The translations under genes and the position numbers were made by a program. DNA of 16,388 nt, taken from assembly GCA_010094045.1 (NCBI GenBank), contig ML986971.1, positions 1 through 16,388 of the forward strand. Direction: 5' to 3'. The DNA comes from Lojkania enalia. Its lineage: Eukaryota; Ascomycota; Dothideomycetes; Pleosporales. The notes under the pieces were generated by a model. The model ran no database searches. It worked only from the letters and a program-made list of their open reading frames with translations, and had not been told where the DNA came from. This document shows, piece by piece, positions 9,822-16,388 of this stretch (its first letter is position 1; the number at the start of each line of letters is the position of its first letter).

Positions 9822-10992
9822 CTACGCCAAAGTCACTATATCTAATACTTCTGCTCTCATATCGTTTTTAATCCCTTCTAACTTCCTCTTCCATCCGCTT
9901 TCGTATAAACACCATTCCGCTGACTTCTCCAAGTCGGATTCAAAATTATCCTTTGGTTCATATCCAGACATCTTCCGAGCCTTTTCGATGCTATCAGTAT
10001 GCGTGACCCATGCGTGTCTCACTTGCTGCTTTCCAAGATAATATGGCCCTTTTGTCCCAAGCGTGAAGATACAGTAAACCCATTCGAAAAAAGTTGCGAG
10101 TCGAAGAGCAAACCGAGATGGCAGATGAATTCTTCGAGGAAACGGCTGCGGATTTTAGTTAGTATACTCCCAGCAAAGGCGTGCGAACCCTCAGAATAGG
10201 TAGGGCCTTCCATCATTGATATTAAATGCTTCGCCGCCAACTTTCATCCCCTTACCTAATTAAGAGCTAAGAACAGCGTTAGAGAGAACATATAAAATCG
10301 CGCAATTTTTAGAGCTGGAAAAACTCCACATGTTTTTTCCTATTCTCAAGGGTAGCATTTGTTTGGTCCTTTAAAAGAGCATTTAAGCATCTAGGAACGG
10401 CGGTCCTATCACGGATGCCATATATGACAGGAATTCGAAGAGACCCAATAGGTACATAGCCCCGCTAGTTTGGTGCTTTGACGGGCTTCGGAAAATTAGC
10501 ATTTCGGACCATGATTTCGGCTATCGCTTATGACCTGGTATAGTCAGGCACTTTCGGGTTGTTATTCACCAGCGGGTACGATTTATCGAGATTAGCATGC
10601 TCCGGGCCATTTTCTAGGGTCGAACAAGAGGTTTAAATGGAAGCACGTGTTTGCGCTGACTTCTTCGCCGCCATCAAAAAATTCCTTGTTCCGACTACGT
10701 TAACTTGTTCATATTCTTTTCAGGTACCATTTTATAGTGAAGGCGACGCCGCATGGATTACAACGGCTAGCTTAAACTGATCCAGCAGTTTTCTTACATT
10801 GTCGTAGTTTGTGATATCTCCAGCATAATAGTCGACGCCTTCGATGCAATTCTTGCTATTAGTGGCTAGTAACGATAAAACTACTACGTCCTCGAATGAC
10901 TTGTGTTCGACAACGTAGAATATAAGGTGGTATCCTATGAAGTCCGCCCCACCTGCAATAAGAACTGTCCGAATGTAGTGTTCAAAGGCTAT
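9822..10992 (-). pseudogene. NAD-dependent epimerase / 3beta-HSD-like dehydrogenase pseudogene
   Basis: Reading minus from 10992, the frame gives TVLIAGGADFIGYHL (an N-terminal Rossmann motif), then VVIHAASP and YEQVNVVGTRN, then ANLDKSYPLV, LRIPVIYGIRD, GGEAFNINDGRPY and, near the end, HTDSIEKARKMSGYEPKDNF and KSAEWCLYESGW, ending at TAG 9822-9824. This matches the extended short-chain dehydrogenases related to sterol-4alpha-carboxylate 3-dehydrogenase, often found in fungal metabolite clusters. It is broken by at least seven in-frame stops. One (TAA at 10530-10528) sits exactly where the catalytic lysine of YxxxK belongs; another (TGA at 10193-10191) probably replaces a tryptophan. The expected start codon reads ATA (10992-10990). 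The order of motifs is complete, so decay seems to be by point mutation rather than deletion. Confidence 0.87.
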
Positions 10993-11532
10993 GGTGACAC
11001 AATGTGCGCACGCTTGTAGTTTGGTGCTGACTAGAGACTCTTATGTAGTTAGACATAGTACAGGTTGTCGCGTGAGGACTAAAGCATTAATTGGCAAGTC
11101 AAGGCAGGATCTCGATGTCGACCCCAGGGGCCCCGAACCCTGAATAGGAGCAAAGGCAAAAGATCAAAACGCTCAGCTCATACGTGTAGTCTAACGAAGG
11201 ACTTGCCTAGTCAACCTAGTATCAATCGGGATCTATTCAACCATCAGCAATCACTGCTTAAAGTCACATTTTACGCTGTACTATACGTCTATTTTTTAGG
11301 TCTAAACGAATGACACATTCAGTACGTACATTAGGACAACCTTGGATGTAGCCAAGGATGAATTCTTTATCACCTATAGCGCTGTGCTGTAATCCTTCGG
11401 CGCCTTGAGGTTGCAGCCCTTTTCGTTGCAGGAATCACATATGTATTCATTGATTTACCAACATGAAGACTACGTCGCTTTGGGCATAAAGTCTTCAATA
11501 ATCAAAGTGAACAATATTTAGACTAGTTTAAT
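10993..11532. other. Intergenic region between two pseudogenes
   Basis: The dehydrogenase and P450 pseudogenes point away from each other across this interval, so it would once have been their shared upstream region. No gene is visible. Two more CTAGTCA/TGACTAG motifs occur, at 11028-11034 and 11207-11213, matching those at 9328-9441. There is a perfect inverted repeat CCTTGG-ATGTAG-CCAAGG at 11340-11357. Confidence 0.4.
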
Positions 11533-13278
11533 ATGATTTGGCTCCTATCAATCTTTTCAATAGCATCCAGGCTAAACTTAGTCATCAAGACGGTTCCTGG
11601 TCCAGTATTCATTGATTTCATCACATACATAGTGTCATCAATTCTTTTCTATCATATAGCATACAACAATAGCTTCCACAAAACGCCACTTATAGCACCC
11701 TATTGGTTCCCTAGCTTTTTTCATGAACTTGGCTGGGCATTAGGGCCTCCAAAATCTTGGAAAGTTCACGTGAGTATTTTATAAGATAAGCTTTAATTCT
11801 CAACTTTTCTAATCGGCTTCAAGGAATCGATATGATGGCTTTGCCTTATCCATAGTCAAGATGGGGGTGCTGTTGTTCTTAGTTCTTGAAGATCTCAATA
11901 ATATCAGAATGTTTCTTCAATCCAACAACTACATGAGACTAAGGGTGCTTCATAAACAAAATTTGGCGATGTCATGGTTGTTCAAAACCGGCTGTAGAGC
12001 TGATTTAGGATATTAGGACTAGGCACAAAGAGACTGAGTAAATGAATTTTGCACATCGAGTCGTACTTCGAACCCATCACAGTGTCTCTTCTCTTACAGA
12101 ATGCTGAGGTATTCGTTTCGACACTCCGATACAATATAAATTACGAGTACATCTTCTCCGAATCAAGATCACACGAACAAATATGGAGATATTTTTTGAC
12201 CTGTACTCCTGAGGCAATGTCCGGATCTGGTGAGGGTCTTTTGGGAGTTTAACAGTAATATCGAGAACTTTACGCGCGGTTTACCTCGCTTTATGATTTC
12301 CTCTGCGCATAGAGCTCGCACTAAACTACATAGAATATCCGGGGGTGACTTGAAACTAGTTATAGGAATGGCAAATTCATCAAAACCACAAAAAAAAAGA
12401 CCCCGCATGGGATCTAGAGATCGGCTCGAAGTACTATCAAGCAAGAAACAACGTCTTTGCTAGGATACTGTTTTTGGACTACCAAGCTAGAGCGGGTGAA
12501 GCACTTGCTATCATGTTTGGGTAGGTCTTATGATGCATCAAGATTCTATCTCCTATACAATTAACATAGTATCTTGGTGCGAACTCGAATACGATGCCTT
12601 TAATGTTCTGGATTGTCTTCGGAGCACTCCAGAGCCTAGCCCCTGCGAAAGGGATTATCAAAGGCATTGCTAACCATATCGATGTCGAATCTAGTAATTA
12701 TGATATCATAGTAATTACTGATCTACCCATCCTCGCTTCCATGCACGCCGAAATTAGGCGCCTTCGGATAGCGACAAGGGCAGTTCACAATAACGAGGCA
12801 GGAGATTTCAAGCTCGAAAAATGTAGATGATACCGAAGTATACTTCTGTAATTTTATTCTATCACCACCTTGTGCTAGACCAAAATTGCTGGGCCTGGGC
12901 TCGACTGCAGACAGTCTTACGGCCTCTCCGAGAGTTCTGGGTTGAAAATTCTTAATTCTAAAGGAGGCTAGTGAAATAGGAAAAGAGATTGAAGACAAAT
13001 AAAAGTCCAGGAGTTTCAGCCTGGAAGGACTTAGGTCATTCAATATCATATTCGGAAGTGGAGTGCATCTTTGTTCCGGCGCACATCTTGCTCAGGCGGT
13101 CTAAGCTACCACCTTGTCCATTTTACTTAGCGAATATGAAGTCGAGCTATGCGGTCATATCGCCGCAGAAAAATTCATTCCTCCTTTGCGAAATCAAGCT
13201 TTCGGTACCGTCGTGCTATTGGGTAAAGTGCCGATTCGAATTCGAAGGAAAGCTCGACCCCGAATTCTGCAACAATAA
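11533..13278 (+). pseudogene. Cytochrome P450 pseudogene
   Basis: The start (11533) encodes a hydrophobic anchor region and then LIAPYWFPSFFHELGWALGP, typical of the P450 segment after the membrane anchor. A GTGAGT donor follows at about 11770. Further right, scattered over different frames, are a helix-K ExxR motif (EIRR, 12750-12761), RPLREFW (about 12920-12940), the heme-binding loop FGSGVHLCSG at 13051-13080 (matches FxxGxxxCxG and keeps the heme-ligand cysteine) and a C-terminal end with PLRNQAFGT and GKVPIRIRR stopping at 13276-13278. Many stops and frame changes separate these blocks, so no full-length enzyme can be made. The overall look recalls fungal P450s with a PYWIPF-like start; a family number cannot be given. 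Confidence 0.85.
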
Positions 13279-13840
13279 AGCAAGGAATGACTAAATCCTG
13301 GAAATTCTTTTAAGATGTATCAAGGAACAAGCTTCCGATCAAATTCCAACCGCCATGGTTCGGCAGAACGGATACCATGATCAGCATATATCTCGAATTT
13401 AATTGAACCGTGTGTATACCAAATCCATCCCGGTTCTTTGATATCTATTTAATTAGAACTCTAATTAGACGGCTATTATATTTAGTTCTGTCCATAAAGA
13501 TTTACTCTGAATAGGTTTGTCTAGATTTGTTGTTTCGTAGACAAACATGAGGTACACACGTGGGGAACCGGAGCCGTAATCTAGTTTCATTTGGGAAATG
13601 ATTTCCGGTTACACAAGATCCAGGAAAGATCACAAATCGAGGTTAACCGCTAACTTTCAATAATTGAAGTGATATATATCAGCTGATAATATAGTTTCAA
13701 TACTTGTATCTCGGCCACAGGTGCAAGTTCTGTAGATCGCTCGGCGTTATCGGTGGATAAATAGCCAATATGTCACCGAACTTCTTCAAACCCTTTTAAA
13801 TATATGCTGAGGGGATTGTGTTGGCCCCATAAAAGCAAAT
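13279..13840. promoter_or_regulatory. AT-rich region upstream of the secreted-protein gene
   Basis: No gene is visible. The likely promoter of the gene starting at 13841 is here, with a TATA-like stretch (AAATATATG) around 13797-13805, about 40 bases before the ATG. A 9-bp perfect inverted repeat lies at 13515-13546 and a smaller one (AATTAG..CTAATT) near 13452-13467. Confidence 0.4.
13515..13546. repeat. Perfect 9-bp inverted repeat
   Basis: GTTTGTCTA (13515-13523) and TAGACAAAC (13538-13546) are exact reverse complements separated by 14 bases. It sits about 300 bases upstream of the secreted-protein start. It could be a binding site for a dimeric factor or a hairpin; chance cannot be excluded. 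Confidence 0.45.
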
Positions 13841-14503
13841 ATGTTCATTTCTTCAATCTTCTTCCTGCTTCTAACTAGTCTTCTTTCCACCCTAACGTCT
13901 TCCCGTCCACTCAAGGTCTCCAGAGACCTCCTCGCCTCCTCAACGAACCTCTACCTTGTAACCTGCAGCCCAGGTCCGCCTGGTGGCTTTCCAGGTAGTT
14001 TACCAGGTGGTCTTCCTCGTGGTCCTCCCCGCGGTCCCCCCGGAAGAGGTCCTCCAGTTGGAGGTATCCCAAATATTGGACCAAACTTCACGGCAGTGGC
14101 CTATTTCGCATCCCCAATTAGCCCCAACTCTACGCAAGGCAACAGCGGCCAGGAATTGGACTCTAGTTGCAGCCCGAGGCCCTGGCAGGCATGTCAAGGC
14201 CCCCCAGGCGCGGAACCCGATAAAGTATCAATAATTAGCAACCCAGCGGCAAAATGGGAAGGTGCAACTGCCCAGGCAAGAGTATTTGGCGGTCAGGAAT
14301 TCGAAGCAGCGATTGACGCCGATGCTGGGTCAAAAACGAAGAGTTCAATTTCTGGAAAAGCGAAATTGGATAACGAGGAGTTTGTATGCTTCAAGGATGG
14401 AGAAACTGCTATACGAATCTGGCAGCCTGACCTCAAGGCAAGGTGTACAACAGACTATTGGTGTGCGACTTTGGATATAGGGGATAGCAGTGGCTCAATG
14501 TAG
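13841..14503 (+). CDS. Small secreted protein with Gly-Pro-rich segment
   Basis: This single-exon frame of 220 residues begins with a hydrophobic signal peptide (about 1-20, MFISSIFFLLLTSLLSTLTS). A low-complexity Gly-Pro-rich segment follows (about 44-81, repeated GPP and PGG units resembling a short collagen-like stretch). The C-terminal part is polar and non-repetitive, with six cysteines in total (42, 110, 118, 183, 202, 208), enough for three disulfides, and two N-glycosylation sequons (N82 and N96). A TATA-like element lies upstream. I do not recognise the family. The layout fits a secreted or wall-associated protein; an effector role is only a guess. It is the one clearly intact gene in the right half, between two pseudogenes, and ends about 90 bases from the convergent flavoprotein remnant. 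Confidence 0.72.
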   Translation: MFISSIFFLLLTSLLSTLTSSRPLKVSRDLLASSTNLYLVTCSPGPPGGFPGSLPGGLPRGPPRGPPGRGPPVGGIPNIGPNFTAVAYFASPISPNSTQGNSGQELDSSCSPRPWQACQGPPGAEPDKVSIISNPAAKWEGATAQARVFGGQEFEAAIDADAGSKTKSSISGKAKLDNEEFVCFKDGETAIRIWQPDLKARCTTDYWCATLDIGDSSGSM

Positions 14504-14593
14504 AGGACTGGGTTGTAAAAATTTCTCAAAATCAAGAATTACTATAGTGATAAGATGAGGAAAAAACCACAATTTCCCGGACTGCCATCTCAA

Positions 14594-16382
14594 TCAGACT
14601 GTTTTCATTTCGGTCATGTAATTTCGCTTTATGGCTTGAAATGTCATTCCCAATCCTTGCACAGCAACTTTGAGTCCGTTATGTACCCACAGATCCTTCA
14701 CAAGCCTTGAAAGTACAGTGTCAGTGAAGTTCCACACACCAGTTGATGTAGAGTTTTTGCCTTGCAGACCATATAAACTCTGAACAAAGCCATCATTCAA
14801 TATAGGTAGCCCATTCGCTATCAAGCTTCGTTTCGAATTAGGATCCCATTTGTAGTTTGAATAGTCTGAGATAGCGATTGAGTTAACCTCGCAAATTTCG
14901 ACGAGTCGCGCAATTCATCCGGTACAACATGTCGCAGGAGGTCTTTGATCATAGCTGAAGCAACTTGGCGCCTTTGTATCTGGGTTAAAATTGTTAGAGA
15001 TGAGAATGACCCTGAAAAGTCACACTCTAGAGGATCCGATTGGGTCTAATCGAAGGCTTGAAGACTTATCGCGAATTGTTAGATAGTTTTCAGGGATACC
15101 TGATTCTTTATTGTACTTGGCGGAAAAGTTTTCGGGAAGACGCGGAATGTTAGTAAGGCTGGCGAATGCCTTATAGTCCGTTGTAGAATTAAATATGTCA
15201 TCAAAATCTCTACCATAACCAAACGTTTCGTGGATAGTCTTAGACTGGGCCGCAAGAAGCAAGCCGTTTCGCTATAGTGGGTGCTGAGATTGGCTCCTCT
15301 TCGTCTTCCGACTGGCCTACTACCACCATTAGCAAAATTCCCGATTCTAATCTAGCGCACGACTAAATTGAACTTGAAAGTAGAATATAACCTTCTAGTA
15401 ACTCATATGCGCGCTGGTACAATAGGCTTTTCAAACCATTCGCAGGCACAAATGAGTCACACTCTCTAATACCTCGTATACTAGGTGTTGCATATCAGCA
15501 AGCATTAATGGCTGAGGCAAATATTGATGTATTGAAGGAGGGTAAGTGGCCTGCTTAACAAGAAGCTGGCAGTGGCGAGACTATATAGGCCTGATAAAAC
15601 AGGCTAGCTACAATAGGATAGTAGAAACAGGTGACACTAGATGCATTGAAAGCTTGAGCAACGTATAATATGGGGATGTCGCTCAAATCCGCACTCAAGC
15701 CGATATTGGATTCCGCTATTTTTTAAGGGGTCACAGCTTGAATATTGTATTTCTCTGCCAATTCGCCACACGGGAGCAGGAGCTCTGGCGGGATATTTAT
15801 TGGCAAAGAAAAATTCTAATACTCCAGCTCGAAGAGTAGTTCGCATTTCTCCGTCAAGTTTAGCTGTACATCCAAGGATTGATCTGCTGCTTCTGAGTCC
15901 GGAGGCTTGTACTTACACAAACGTGTGTAATAAAGATTGTCCACAAATAGAACTTTGGTAGGCCCTCGCGAAGAGAGTGGGACTATATCAATGCCAAATT
16001 GCTTGTAGAAGTTCTTGGCAACAGGAGATCGAATCTAAGACGGCACGTTGTAGTCGATGTTAGCGATGGTGCCAGAAATAGTGAACGTGTCTACAAAACC
16101 ATCGATTTGATCTTTCTCTTCAATGACGATAACACTAACATTGAAGTCTTCTCAAAGCTGCACGGCTATATATGTGCTTGATTCTTCACCTCCGATGATT
16201 GCTACATCTCGAGGGACACTTGAGTATGGTGATGTCCGCAGAATGGTATTCGAGCTGTCCCAAGAACGTATAAAATATTTCTTGACCGATGCCTACTTAA
16301 TAGATGTGGTGAGAGGCGAATCTTGTCTCAGGGAGGGAGATGAGGAGCTGAACTGGTTGATTGAAGATGGCCAGCGGGCCAT
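14594..16382 (-). pseudogene. FAD-dependent oxidoreductase pseudogene, beta-cyclopiazonate-dehydrogenase-like
   Basis: Reading minus, an N-terminal dinucleotide-binding block near 16208-16100 reads VPRDVAIIGGEESSTYIAVQL and then VSVIVIEEKDQIDGFVDTF. In intact relatives the GG is followed by G-x-S-G; here GEESS has lost a glycine, as expected from GGA to GAA. An in-frame TAG follows soon after that block, and several more stops and frame changes occur downstream. Later blocks are NFYKQFGIDIVPL (about 15990), KNSGIQYRL (about 15710), LTNIPRLPENFSAKYN (about 15140) and a C-terminal block SLYGLQGKNSTSTG..VWNFTDTVL (about 14790-14710), matching the usual LYGLQG...WNFTE end. Fungal members are secreted or vesicular flavoproteins of secondary metabolism. 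A possible ATG lies at 16382, six bases from the window edge, so the true 5' end may lie outside. The name rests on recalled motifs. Confidence 0.72.
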
Positions 16383-16388
16383 ATTTAT

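Noticed and set aside
1..16388. tRNA, rRNA, CRISPR arrays or complete transposons
   Set aside because: No cloverleaf, spaced direct repeats, transposase remnants or long terminal repeats were recognised on either strand.

Overview
The window looks like nuclear DNA of a filamentous ascomycete (Pezizomycotina). Genes carry many short introns (about 48-81 nt) with GTAAG/GTATG-type donors and GCTAAC/CTGAC-like branch points. The protein families are typically fungal: a FRE-type metalloreductase, a carnosine-synthase-like ATP-grasp enzyme, a cysteine-synthase/rhodanese fusion, a 3beta-HSD-like dehydrogenase, a P450 and a cyclopiazonate-dehydrogenase-like flavoprotein. All names come from reading translations and recalling families; no search was run.

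Layout. 1-699: no gene, with long homopolymer runs. 700-2938 (-): intact four-exon ferric/cupric reductase. 3462-6271 (-): ATP-grasp enzyme with an intact C-terminal core (3462-5347); its N-terminal exons are readable but cannot be joined without stops. 6399-8343 (+): intact seven-exon gene fusing a cysteine-synthase-fold PLP domain to a rhodanese domain. The start codons of these last two genes lie about 127 bp apart, head to head. 8344-9821: gene-free. 9822-10992 (-): epimerase/3beta-HSD-like pseudogene. 11533-13278 (+): cytochrome P450 pseudogene. 13841-14503 (+): intact single-exon secreted protein with a Gly-Pro-rich segment. 14594-16382 (-): FAD-oxidoreductase pseudogene reaching the right edge.

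Interpretation. The left half (FRE, ATP-grasp, PLP-rhodanese) resembles a compact small-molecule locus. By family logic, a PLP enzyme would make a beta-substituted amino acid, the rhodanese domain could deliver sulfur, and an ATP-grasp ligase would form an amide. A metalloreductase next door makes a metal-binding product conceivable, but this is inference. The right half looks AT-richer and holds three wrecked oxidative enzymes of kinds common in secondary-metabolite clusters, so it may be a decayed cluster or a repeat-induced-point-mutation (RIP)-prone, gene-poor compartment. The intact secreted protein among them stands out.
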